Shown: positions 33,576 to 41,426, counted from the stretch's first letter. The stretch: 44,593 nt of DNA from Lachnospiraceae bacterium UBA7729 (GCA_002482005.1 DLFD01000006.1:288-44880), one strand, 5' to 3'. The notes: a model not told the origin generated them from the sequence alone. Translations and numbers: made by a program.

Positions 33576-34682
33576 TTACTTCAGAACTTTCCTGACTTTC
33601 TTTCCGATGATCTGCCGGAAGATCTTGTATCCCTGTGAATTCGGATGAAGCAGGTCCGTATCAAACAGACTGCGGATCGGATATCCGCTGCCGTTCAGGA
33701 AGCTGGATGCTACGTCAATATAGTATACATTCTGCGTCTTCCCGCAGAACTTCTTCACTGCTGCATTGGAGTTTCTCTCTTCCTTCCACGCTCTCTGCCT
33801 TCTCCAGTTGATCAGCATAGACACGTAGAAGATCGGAACATCCTTGCCGAGAGAAGCTCTGAGCTTTCTTATCAGCAAGGTGATCCTTTCGGCGCTCCTC
33901 TTTCCGGAGATCCTGCCGCTGTCACCGATATCATTGCTTCCGACAAACAGTACGACCGCATCCGGTTTATAAGGTACGATCAGCTGTTTATAAAGTACAA
34001 GCCACTGGGAAGTGGTCGTCCCTCCGATCGCATTGTTGATTACATTATAGGAAGGGAAAGCGGACTGTGCTGATATCCAGCGGTCCACCGCTGAGCTTCC
34101 AGCGATCAGGACGGTCTTGCGTTTTTTTACGGCCGCTTCAACTGCCTCATTGGCTGATACCAGCCTGTTCTGAACTTTGCCGTAAAATCCCGTCTCCTTC
34201 GGCAGGACACATACCACCATGTGGCAGCTGTGTTTTTTATACTTTGCCGTTATGACCGCCAGACCTGGCTTCCGTGTATAGATGATACCGCTTCCGCTCA
34301 CGGTAACGATCTTATTATTGGAAGATGTATAGGATACCTTCAGCTTCTTTCTGTTAAGCACAAGCCTGAGACTTCTGTTCTTCACCAGCATGCAGGATGG
34401 CTTTGAGAAATGAAGCCATGCACTTTTGTCTTTTTCATAGCGCTTTACCAGAGCCCTGAGCCGGTTCTCCTGGTTCAGCGAGAGGCATGGAACAGCGGGC
34501 ACTTCATCATCGGAAAAATCATCTTTGGCCGGAAGCGACTTCGCCTGTTTCCCGCCTGCATCCACTCCCCACTCGGTCACGGAAGAGATGGTACCGGATG
34601 CGGCAGACACGGCTCCCGCCCAGGACAATGCCATGATCCACGCCATGAGCAGGCTTATGAATCGTTCTTTCCAATTCTTCAT
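33576..34682 (-). CDS. Secreted SGNH/GDSL hydrolase with Ig-like (BIG2-type) domain
   Basis: 368 residues. A signal peptide (about 1-28, cut after VSA) is followed by a linker and a bacterial Ig-like segment with YTSSNNKIVTVSGSGII and RKPGLAVITAKY (about 115-155). The C-terminal SGNH hydrolase shows block I AGSSAVDRW, the GGTTTSQW Gly, block III VFLVGSND-like LFVGSNDIGDS and block V DTDLLHPNSQGY, so Ser, Gly, Asn, Asp and His are all present. It should be an extracytoplasmic esterase or acyl transferase. It is the first gene of the seven-gene operon, so it probably removes or rearranges the same acyl groups on the surface polymer. Confidence 0.85.
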   Translation of the reverse strand: MKNWKERFISLLMAWIMALSWAGAVSAASGTISSVTEWGVDAGGKQAKSLPAKDDFSDDEVPAVPCLSLNQENRLRALVKRYEKDKSAWLHFSKPSCMLVKNRSLRLVLNRKKLKVSYTSSNNKIVTVSGSGIIYTRKPGLAVITAKYKKHSCHMVVCVLPKETGFYGKVQNRLVSANEAVEAAVKKRKTVLIAGSSAVDRWISAQSAFPSYNVINNAIGGTTTSQWLVLYKQLIVPYKPDAVVLFVGSNDIGDSGRISGKRSAERITLLIRKLRASLGKDVPIFYVSMLINWRRQRAWKEERNSNAAVKKFCGKTQNVYYIDVASSFLNGSGYPIRSLFDTDLLHPNSQGYKIFRQIIGKKVRKVLK

Positions 34683-34734
34683 TCTTTCTTATCCCCGCTG
34701 AAAATCATTCCATAACAGTACAAAAATTGCTTTT

Positions 34735-34763
34735 ATGATAACGCATCGGCAATTATTAATCAA
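34735..34763 (-). promoter_or_regulatory. Predicted promoter of the surface-acylation operon
   Basis: TTGATT (34758-34763) and TATCAT (34735-34740) with 17-base spacing on the minus strand, about 50 bases before the GDSL gene. It is the only good promoter found for the seven genes down to yfhO. Confidence 0.6.
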
Positions 34764-34805
34764 CCGTAATACATTCTTAAATATTATTGTAACATATTTT
34801 CCCGA

Positions 34806-35189
34806 TCAGTATACCTGCCGGGTCTCCTTGCGGTAGAGCTCTGGGATCTCTGTATCCAGTCCCGGGACCCTCTCTTTCAGAAGGGCGATGATATGATCTG
34901 ATTCCTTTTCCTTGTTCGGGATCAGCTTCAGGACTTGTCTGTCATCGTACTCGACGACGACCCCTCTTGACGGAAATGTACCCGCGCAGCTGCATCCGCT
35001 CTTGATCTGAAAATCGTGCGGATACGCTCTTCTGATCCGGTCGAGCGGGAGATACTTCACTCCGAAAGGCCCGTATGTCTGATAGAAGGCTTTCCTGCCA
35101 ATCCTCCATCTTTCCGCCCTCTCGGCTGTCGAATAATCCTGCGTAAGGTCCTCGTCCACGACTCCGCTGATAAAAGGTGTGAATCTCAT
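34806..35189 (-). CDS. Conserved-looking hypothetical protein, 127 residues
   Basis: Not recognised. It has no signal peptide or membrane segment. The pattern VKYLPLDRIRRAYP, SRGVVVEYDDRQVLKLIP and HIIALLKERVPGL, alternating strand-like and helical parts, could fit a PH-like fold (compare YcxB/bacterial PH modules), but this is a guess. Start at 35189 is chosen since TTGGAGGA lies eight bases upstream; the frame remains open back into the tRNA remnant, which is clearly not coding. It lies between that remnant and the acylation operon promoter. Confidence 0.65.
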   Translation of the reverse strand: MRFTPFISGVVDEDLTQDYSTAERAERWRIGRKAFYQTYGPFGVKYLPLDRIRRAYPHDFQIKSGCSCAGTFPSRGVVVEYDDRQVLKLIPNKEKESDHIIALLKERVPGLDTEIPELYRKETRQVY

Positions 35190-35246
35190 TCTGTTTTTCC
35201 TCCAATGGAATAAAAAAGACGCCTTCCCGAAACAGAAGACGCTGCA

Positions 35247-35300
35247 TGAGCCGGAAATGGGACTCGAACCCACGACCTACGCATTACGAATACCCTTCAC
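35247..35300 (-). pseudogene. 3' half of a tRNA-Thr(CGT) gene, probable attachment-site scar
   Basis: On the minus strand the anticodon loop TTCGTAA (anticodon CGT), the 3' anticodon stem TGCGT, the variable loop AGGTC, the T-arm GTGGGTTCGAGTCCCAT and the acceptor strand TTCCGGC are present. The 33 bases before the anticodon do not form a D-arm, and no GCCGGAA acceptor partner is found, so the tRNA is not functional. A tRNA 3' half alone is the usual footprint at the distal end of an element integrated in a tRNA gene. Confidence 0.7.
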
Positions 35301-35423
35301 GTGCTCAGCCTGCTTTTTCATACTTTCTTATATCTTAGCAATTTCCCGGATTCTTGTACACTGCCATCTTCTCACGCCTCATCTTATCTTCTCATGTCTT
35401 TTCATGAAATATTCCACAAATTC

Positions 35424-37316
35424 TCAGAAGTCGATGGCCATCCTGCTGGATTCTTCTTCGTCCAGCTGTCTGACGTGGGTGTCGACGACCCGGTAGATGC
35501 GGCTGCACATGCTCAGGACGGTCGGCCGGTGGGTGGTGACGATGCAGGTCCGGTCCTGTCTCTGGGTGATGATATTCCTCAGGACTTCGCGCTCGGTAGT
35601 CACGTCGAGGGCGGAGGTCGCCTCATCCAGGAGCATGATCGGCGCATCCCGCAGGATGGCCCGGGCGATGGCGATCCTCTGGGACTGTCCCTCGGAGAAG
35701 CCGCGTCCGCGCTCTCCGATCGGGCAGTTGATCGTATCCGGCATATCCTTGATGAAGTCCCAGGCGCAGGCGGTCTTCAGGGCTTCGATGATCTCTTCGT
35801 CCGTCGCGTCCTCTTTGGCCATGCGGAGATTCTCCGCGATCGTCCCGGACAGGATCGTATTGCCCTGGGGCACGTAGGAAAAGAGATAGCGATAGTCCGC
35901 ATTCATGGGCAGTGGCCCGCCCCCTGCGGTCGACAGGGTCACCTGGCCCTGGTCCGGATGGACCAGCCCCAGGATCAGGCGGATCATAGTCGTCTTGCCT
36001 TCCCCGGACGGTCCTACCAGCGCCACGATCTCGCCAGGATGCGCCACGAATGACGAATCCGTAATCACCCTCTTTCCCTCAATGTAGGAAAAGTCCACGT
36101 TGGCCATCTCCACAGAATATCCAGCCGTCCCCTGAGACGGAGGAAGACTCTCGCCCTGCTTCACATGACTCTCCTTGGGAAGCTCCGTCAGCTCCCGGAT
36201 CCGGTGGGCAGAGATCGAACTGTTCATGAAATTGGGAATGATCCCGACCACGTTGTTGAAGGCCGAAGACAGCTTCCCCCTCTGCTCCAGAAAGAGAGTC
36301 ATCGTGCCGTAGGAGATCCTGTGGTTCCAGAGCAGGAAGAGGCAGTAGCCGAAGGCAAGGTACTGGACCGCCATGCCCAGGACCGACAGAAAGACACCTG
36401 TCTTGATGGAAAAGAGATTGTAGTCCAGCTGAATGTCCTTGTAACGGTCCTGCCAGCCGCGCAGCTTTCTCTCATAAAGCCCTGTGATGCCAAATGACTT
36501 AATGGTGTCGATATTGTAAAACGTTTCCACCTGAAAGGCCGTGACCTTGCTGGACATGGCCCTGACCTTCTTGCCGTACTCTCTCTGCCTGCGGACCAGG
36601 AATCTGGACATGAGCAGCATGACCGGCGCCGTGCAGAAAGACAGAAGCGCCATGACCTTGCTGTAGTGCCAGATCACCAGGAAGGTCGCGACAAAATTGT
36701 AGACAGCGATGATGACGGAGGGAAGCCATTTGATCGCATTGCTGGCAACCGTATTGGTATCATTGCTGAACCGGTTGAGGATATCGCCGCTGGAATAATG
36801 GCTGAGGGACAGCCACTCGGAATCTACGATCTGATCAAAGATATCCGCCTGGATCTCATTGTTGATGGAGATGCTCAGCTTCAGGGTATACCGGTTCATC
36901 AGGTTGTTGATGACCAGGCTGAAGACCGCGCTGCCCAGCATCACACTGATCAAAACCGGCAGCAGCTCGTACTTATAGCCGGTGATGATGTCGATCATGT
37001 ACTTGCTGGCGACCGACGCGACCAGACTAAGGGTCGTGCTCACGATTCCCAGCAGGGTGTAGAAAATGATGGCTCCCTTGAAGCGGACGCTGTAGCCGAA
37101 GATCCAGCGCCAGTCATCCAGAATCTCCCCGAAGGTCCCGTCCTTCCAGGACCGGACCAGTCTGCGGACAGAGTCGAACTCGAACAGGCCGGGGGCTCCC
37201 GACGTTGAATCTGTCTTCTCGCCCGCACCAGAGGCGGCTGCAGCCCCCCGCGTGCCGCCTGTGGCATCTGAAGCAGTATTTGTGCTGTTTTTCGTGTCAG
37301 GATCAATGCCTGCCAT
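35424..37316 (-). CDS. ABC exporter, fused permease and ATPase
   Basis: 630 residues. A hydrophilic low-complexity N-terminus (Thr, Ala, Gly, Ser, about 1-45) precedes a six-helix transmembrane domain (about 75-345) and a nucleotide-binding domain. That domain has Walker A GPSGEGKTT (about 435-443), a signature loop spelled FSEGQ instead of LSGGQ (about 540), Walker B IMLLDEATSALD (about 560-571) and a switch His in VTTHRP. It is a half-transporter expected to form a dimer, substrate unknown. ATG at 37316 follows GGAGG by six bases; a TTG at 37331 is less likely. Its codons are clearly richer in G and C than those of the left part. It follows the metallophosphoesterase by 72 bases. Confidence 0.9.
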   Translation of the reverse strand: MAGIDPDTKNSTNTASDATGGTRGAAAASGAGEKTDSTSGAPGLFEFDSVRRLVRSWKDGTFGEILDDWRWIFGYSVRFKGAIIFYTLLGIVSTTLSLVASVASKYMIDIITGYKYELLPVLISVMLGSAVFSLVINNLMNRYTLKLSISINNEIQADIFDQIVDSEWLSLSHYSSGDILNRFSNDTNTVASNAIKWLPSVIIAVYNFVATFLVIWHYSKVMALLSFCTAPVMLLMSRFLVRRQREYGKKVRAMSSKVTAFQVETFYNIDTIKSFGITGLYERKLRGWQDRYKDIQLDYNLFSIKTGVFLSVLGMAVQYLAFGYCLFLLWNHRISYGTMTLFLEQRGKLSSAFNNVVGIIPNFMNSSISAHRIRELTELPKESHVKQGESLPPSQGTAGYSVEMANVDFSYIEGKRVITDSSFVAHPGEIVALVGPSGEGKTTMIRLILGLVHPDQGQVTLSTAGGGPLPMNADYRYLFSYVPQGNTILSGTIAENLRMAKEDATDEEIIEALKTACAWDFIKDMPDTINCPIGERGRGFSEGQSQRIAIARAILRDAPIMLLDEATSALDVTTEREVLRNIITQRQDRTCIVTTHRPTVLSMCSRIYRVVDTHVRQLDEEESSRMAIDF

Positions 37317-37388
37317 AGGAAGCCTCCGCAATCAGTGATCAATCTAATAAGCACCTTTTGTACCCGGCTTACGACGCAACTTACACTT

Positions 37389-38333
37389 TCAGGTCGCCGG
37401 AGTACCCGGAACAAGATCTGCAACAAGGATCTCCGGGATGTTGTTAAGCCTTGGAATCTTGTCCCGGTTTCCAAGCCCTCTGGACAGGATCAGGGTACTG
37501 CTGCCATCCTGTGAAGAATAGAGGCCCTGGAGCCTTCCCGGAAACCAGCCAAAGTCCGGCCCGTACAGGCCGCCGATCAGCGGGAAGATCATCTGCCCTC
37601 CGTGCACATGGCCGGACCACACGGTGTCGATCTGATAAGCGTCCAGACTGCCCCACTGCAGCCAGGCAGCCGGCATATGGCAAAGCAGCATCGTCTCCCG
37701 GTCCGTATTCTGGAAGTCTTCCAGATAATGCACTTCCTCCGGATCCGCTTCGCCCGAACTTTCCAGATCCGGTCTCAGACAATAACCGTAGATCCCGCCG
37801 ACCCGAAGCTGCACTCCATGAACCTCAAGATCCACATAAAAGCGTTCCAGGACCGTTCCGCCGGCGCTCTCATACAGCGCCTTCAGGTCCGTCCCGCATC
37901 TCTCCTCATACTCTACCTCATGATTGCCATAAGAGATATAGGTCGGCGCGATCTGCGAAAGCTTCTCAATCAGATCGACCGCGATATCTGTCCGCTCATC
38001 GTCCGAGTTCAGAAGATCCCCGGTCAGGAAAATCAAGTCTGGCTTCTGGGCGGCCACCACTTTCACCAGGCGGGCATTGCCTCTGCCAAACTGGCTGTTG
38101 TGGAGATCCGTAAGCTGGACGATACGAATCCCGGAAGCTGCATCTGAGGTATTCGAAGTATTCGAGGTATTCGAGGTATTCGAGGTATTCGATGCATTCG
38201 AGGCATTATGCAAAGGGAGCTCGTAATGAGTAACGGACAGAGCATATCTGGAAAGAATGAATGATAACACCAGGAGACATGCCAGTGCCGCCAACAACAC
38301 CCAGAGCACACGAACCCTTACAGCTTTTGCCAT
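37389..38333 (-). CDS. Membrane-anchored metallophosphoesterase, YkuE/YaeI-like
   Basis: 314 residues. One membrane anchor (about 8-30) is followed by an Asn/Ser/Thr repeat (about 43-64) and a calcineurin-like domain with all metal-binding motifs: QLTDLHNSQ (D76, H78), FLTGDLLNSDD, YGNHEVEY, LLCHMP and WSGHVHGGQM. The domain would hydrolyse phosphoesters, possibly lipid-linked ones, outside or at the membrane. The Asn-Thr-Ser repeat is encoded by a 9-bp tandem repeat and acts as a linker between membrane and enzyme. It probably shares a transcript with the ABC exporter. Confidence 0.9.
   Translation of the reverse strand: MAKAVRVRVLWVLLAALACLLVLSFILSRYALSVTHYELPLHNASNASNTSNTSNTSNTSNTSDAASGIRIVQLTDLHNSQFGRGNARLVKVVAAQKPDLIFLTGDLLNSDDERTDIAVDLIEKLSQIAPTYISYGNHEVEYEERCGTDLKALYESAGGTVLERFYVDLEVHGVQLRVGGIYGYCLRPDLESSGEADPEEVHYLEDFQNTDRETMLLCHMPAAWLQWGSLDAYQIDTVWSGHVHGGQMIFPLIGGLYGPDFGWFPGRLQGLYSSQDGSSTLILSRGLGNRDKIPRLNNIPEILVADLVPGTPAT
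38146..38208. repeat. Seven-unit 9-bp tandem repeat inside the metallophosphoesterase gene
   Basis: Units of GAGGTATTC (plus strand) with a few substitutions run from 38146 to 38208. They encode repeated Asn-Thr-Ser / Asn-Ala-Ser triplets in the linker after the membrane anchor. Because the unit is three codons, copy-number change would vary linker length without breaking the frame. Confidence 0.9.
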
Positions 38334-38381
38334 TTTCCCATTCGCTCCCTGATATCCTTCATCCCTTGATACCTTTCACAT

Positions 38382-38409
38382 ATTGATATTCTACGCGTCA
38401 GCATGTCAA
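38382..38409 (-). promoter_or_regulatory. Possible promoter of the metallophosphoesterase gene
   Basis: A consensus TTGACA (38404-38409) is present on the minus strand, with AT-rich candidates ATCAAT or TATCAA 15-16 bases downstream. The -10 is not convincing. Confidence 0.35.
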
Positions 38410-38443
38410 GCCAAACAGGACCAGCCCACCAGTTGCCAGAATC

Positions 38444-40117
38444 TTACAGCAGATTTTCCGGCTTCACAGCGCGTCCTGTCCATCCCATGCTTTTCGCCCA
38501 ACTACGTACATACTCTGGATCTTCCGTGATATCCGGCTTTTCGCCTGTTTCCGCAAGTCTGGCAAGCAAGGAGGGATCCTTCATCGTCCGCAGGTCTCTG
38601 ATATACCCGTATATGCCGCCGCAATCATCCATCAGCGACAACCCATCTGCTGCAATGCAGACCGGCCGCTCCTTCTCTGATACGAACCGGATCTGTTCAT
38701 CAGAAGCCGCGTCCTCCTCGAAATACACTTCCTCGCATGTGATCCGGACCTGCCAGTTATCGCCGTAATCATAGCTGTACAGAAGCTCCGAAGTCACCGG
38801 AACAGGAGAAAGATCCGTCTGCTCCACCATTTCCCGGTATGGCCCGGCCGCCTGCGCCAGCTTCTTGCTCTTGCGGCGCGTGTGCAGAAAGCGGGCATAA
38901 AGCTGGGTATATTCCGCTTCCACCCTGTTGAAGCCCATCTGAGCATCAAGAGAAAAAATATCTCCCATCCCATTCCAGCATTTCACCAGGCCCGGCCAGT
39001 CGAGCCGGCTATCGTAAAAATCCCATGAGCGGGCCTCAAATGAGTCTGAAGAGATCCATGGCCGCATCAGATCTGCCAATGTCAGACGCTCCAGCAGTTC
39101 ATAAAACGAAGTCTCAAAGTGCACACCTGTCTCAAGCTCGTCCGTCGTGGCATCATGAAATGCCTTCTTCCCCTTGTAAAGAGGGCCATCGTTCCTGACC
39201 TCGCTTGAGACTTCACTGTTGCCCTCTCCTTCGGCCTGCCTGCGCTCCCACATCTCCGCGAACGTCTCATAGACGTCCACCTCCGGATATCTGCTCTTAA
39301 GAATCGAAACTTCATTCTGGCAGAATCTGTAATGCTCGCTGAACCCCGGATACTGATAAGGTCCTCTGTATTTCCGGCGCATCCAGGCCTTCGGATTCTC
39401 CCCCTGCTGATAATCATCGTCCCAGAAGGTATCCGCCTGCTCTGACGGGAAGCGGAAATAGATACCGCAGAGATCAGCCCACCTGGCAAGATTATGGCCA
39501 TCCGTCATCGCCATTTCCGTTTTTTCGGGCAAGGCAAAATTGTGCAGATGAGAATTCTGCCAGCCGAATGCCTGGTTGATCGCATAATGGAGAGCATGAA
39601 GCGTCATGGTCCCCGGAACAATGACGGTCCGGGAAATGCTATTCTGGACCTTACCGTATTTCCGGAGAATCTCCATATCCTTATCGCCTAAGTCATCCAT
39701 CACCAGGTCCAGCCTCAGTTTCATAGAAACAGGCTTATCAGAACGCTCAGACTGGGTGGGAGGTGCCGAAGGAAATTTGGCTGTTGCTGGCGAAATGATT
39801 CCGCCCGGCTCTGCCGCAGCCTCTCCGTTCGAAACTGTCCCGTCCGGCTCTGCCTCCATTACACCATCAAGACCCGCATCTGCCGGGTCAAGAGAAATCC
39901 TGCCATCCTCAAGCAGAAACGCAGGAATCCCAATCGTCCCATTCGTCTTGCTCCTGCATTCGGCAAACGCCGGATCCGCATCGCGAAAGCGAATGTATTC
40001 CTTCATGTAACGGACATCAGAGCCAATGTCAATGAACGTATATCTATCTTTGTCCCGAATCTGATCAAGAACCCGGACACAATCCGGACAAGTCGGCATA
40101 CCGTAGATTTTAATCAT
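38444..40117 (-). CDS. Thioredoxin-fold N-terminus fused to a pRiA4b ORF-3-like domain protein
   Basis: 557 residues. The first ~85 residues look like a glutaredoxin/thioredoxin-fold module: MIKIYGMPTCPDCVRVLDQI with the redox pair C10-x2-C13, and GIPAFLLEDGR at the expected cis-Pro position. After a Glu/Pro/Ala-rich linker comes a plasmid pRiA4b ORF-3-like region (from about 130): MKLRLDLVMDDLGDKD, SRTVIVPGTMTLHALHYAIN, FGWQNSHLHNF and, near the end, SYDYGDNWQVRI. The pRiA4b family has no proven function and is often carried on mobile DNA. Start at 40117 has AGGAGA seven bases upstream. It is larger than usual for the family because of a helical middle section (about 290-420). Confidence 0.78.
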   Translation of the reverse strand: MIKIYGMPTCPDCVRVLDQIRDKDRYTFIDIGSDVRYMKEYIRFRDADPAFAECRSKTNGTIGIPAFLLEDGRISLDPADAGLDGVMEAEPDGTVSNGEAAAEPGGIISPATAKFPSAPPTQSERSDKPVSMKLRLDLVMDDLGDKDMEILRKYGKVQNSISRTVIVPGTMTLHALHYAINQAFGWQNSHLHNFALPEKTEMAMTDGHNLARWADLCGIYFRFPSEQADTFWDDDYQQGENPKAWMRRKYRGPYQYPGFSEHYRFCQNEVSILKSRYPEVDVYETFAEMWERRQAEGEGNSEVSSEVRNDGPLYKGKKAFHDATTDELETGVHFETSFYELLERLTLADLMRPWISSDSFEARSWDFYDSRLDWPGLVKCWNGMGDIFSLDAQMGFNRVEAEYTQLYARFLHTRRKSKKLAQAAGPYREMVEQTDLSPVPVTSELLYSYDYGDNWQVRITCEEVYFEEDAASDEQIRFVSEKERPVCIAADGLSLMDDCGGIYGYIRDLRTMKDPSLLARLAETGEKPDITEDPEYVRSWAKSMGWTGRAVKPENLL

Positions 40118-40301
40118 TAGAATTTCTCCTGTAACGTTTATCCCTGAACATCTTCCTGTATATAGTCGGAGACGCTGCAAATATCAGAATTGTTATCTTT
40201 TCCTTGAATGGTATTGCTTCGGATCTCAGCAAATTTGGAAGCGCTTTTCTGAAATCCCGCAACGTACGTGTCAGCCTTGCCTTATTATCTTTGTACAGCA
40301 T
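40110..40301 (-). pseudogene. Short remnant, possibly a glycosyltransferase C-terminus
   Basis: A 63-residue frame with FKEKITILIFAASPTIYRKM resembles the basic, helical C-terminal end of capsule-type glycosyltransferases. No catalytic domain precedes it and it overlaps the next remnant in another frame. Assignment is weak; it could also be a small gene of its own. Confidence 0.3.
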
Positions 40302-40465
40302 TTATCCATCTTTCCTACTAAGCGCGGACAGAATCGATTCAATAACGGTACCATAAGTAATTCGGTTATAAACATTAACAGAAAAGTTAATACTATAAAT
40401 ACTGTCGAAGTTGACGTACCCCAAAAATATTCTATTAAATATTCAATATTCTGATGGGTACCCAT
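40271..40465 (-). pseudogene. Short membrane-segment remnant, possibly an acyltransferase-3 C-terminus
   Basis: A 64-residue frame with one long hydrophobic helix (FIVLTFLLMFITELLMV) followed by a basic tail, as at the end of acyltransferase-3 type membrane proteins. It has no body upstream, where a truncated DUF3307 gene is found instead. The base composition is markedly AT-rich. Identity is uncertain. Confidence 0.3.
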
Positions 40466-40525
40466 AATAGGTAATGTGTTTTTCCCCAGATATTTGAGGA
40501 ATTGTGAATGAATTTTTTCTGATCT

Positions 40526-40747
40526 TCAATGTATAATTATGCATTTGTCTGAAATGATCAATGCCGCGCACAGTATCTTGAACGAGTACACAACCAATGA
40601 TGTCAGGCAGAAAACTACAAGGTATTCCAGCGAATGAATACTGACTCCTCGCAGTGACTTTTGTTTCTCCTTTGCGATCATATCCGTCTGGAAAATGAAG
40701 TCGCCAAGGATATGCCCCAGCAAAAATATCAGTAATATATCTTTCAT
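40526..40747 (-). pseudogene. Truncated DUF3307 (SatE-like) membrane protein
   Basis: 73 residues beginning MKDILLIFLLGHILGDFIFQTD, the start signature of DUF3307 proteins, which normally run to about 230-250 residues. Two membrane segments remain, then the frame ends in KCIIIH and a stop, where the family continues with further helices. The ATG overlaps the satD-like stop (ATGA), so the original pair was coupled. Sequence downstream does not resume the family in another frame as far as I can see, so a deletion rather than a point frameshift is likely. Confidence 0.65.
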
Positions 40748-41406
40748 CGTGTCTCTCCCGCTTTGCATACTGCACGATTGACTATTGCTTCCGCTGTCAG
40801 ATAGTTTTGATAATAACTGTTTTGAAGTCTTCGTGCTACGGTCGACTGTGATACGCCGAGTCGTTTCGCAGATTTTTCCTGTCCATCATGATGCGTTGAC
40901 ATATCTTCAATCGTTTTTCTCTCAGGCTCAGACCAGCTGTCGTTGATCATTTTCATATATCTGAAAATGCAGTTTATCTCTTCGAGTTCCTCATTGCTCC
41001 CAGTTCCATATGCCACTATGGCATCGGTGCTCTGTCGTTTCAGTGTTTTTTCTTCTTTTTTGACGCTTTCGATTGCACTTCTGGCCGCATAAAAAGCAGG
41101 GCCGTCCGCTCCTATCGCTGCATCCGGATTTATTTCTGTTGTGATTGTACCTATTCCTACTCCGAACCTGATTTTGACGGGGTGCATTTTGAACTGTATC
41201 TCTTTCATGATCGTTACTGTCTGATCTGATACATACAGCAGCCCCTGGAACTCATCCCCAAGTGTGATAAGAAATTTCGCCGCAATGACATGCTCATACT
41301 GGCTGTTGATTTCATTCAAAGTATCCAGTAATTTCTTTTGTACATATTTCCTGTCTTCTAATTTTCTTGAGCCCATTATGTCTCCGATTATTGCAATATA
41401 ATTCAT
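40744..41406 (-). CDS. SatD-family protein with C-terminal helix-turn-helix
   Basis: 220 residues. The N-terminal domain contains YIAIIGDIMGSR (metal-site-like Asp9), ITLGDEFQGLL (48-57), RFGVGIGTI (80-88) and GADGPAFYAAR (99-109). SatD was named in the Streptococcus mutans sat (secretion and acid tolerance) operon, where satE follows; here a broken DUF3307/SatE-like gene follows. The C-terminus holds a sigma-like HTH, QEKSAKRLGVSQSTVARRL (176-194). ATG at 41406 has GAGAGG upstream; a GTG nine bases earlier is possible. A promoter with an overlapping palindrome precedes the gene, which suggests self-regulation. Confidence 0.78.
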   Translation of the reverse strand: MNYIAIIGDIMGSRKLEDRKYVQKKLLDTLNEINSQYEHVIAAKFLITLGDEFQGLLYVSDQTVTIMKEIQFKMHPVKIRFGVGIGTITTEINPDAAIGADGPAFYAARSAIESVKKEEKTLKRQSTDAIVAYGTGSNEELEEINCIFRYMKMINDSWSEPERKTIEDMSTHHDGQEKSAKRLGVSQSTVARRLQNSYYQNYLTAEAIVNRAVCKAGETR

Positions 41407-41426
41407 GGCTTTCACCTCTCGAATAT

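Noticed and set aside
35247..35321. Intact tRNA-Thr gene
   Set aside because: The 33 bases before the anticodon do not form an acceptor 5' strand or D-arm, so only the 3' half is supported.
38146..38208. CRISPR-like repeat array
   Set aside because: Units are 9 bp with no spacers and lie inside a coding sequence.
40443..40775. 110-codon alternative frame over the DUF3307 remnant
   Set aside because: Its first part is a shifted shadow of the DUF3307 frame and its second part has no recognisable family pattern.
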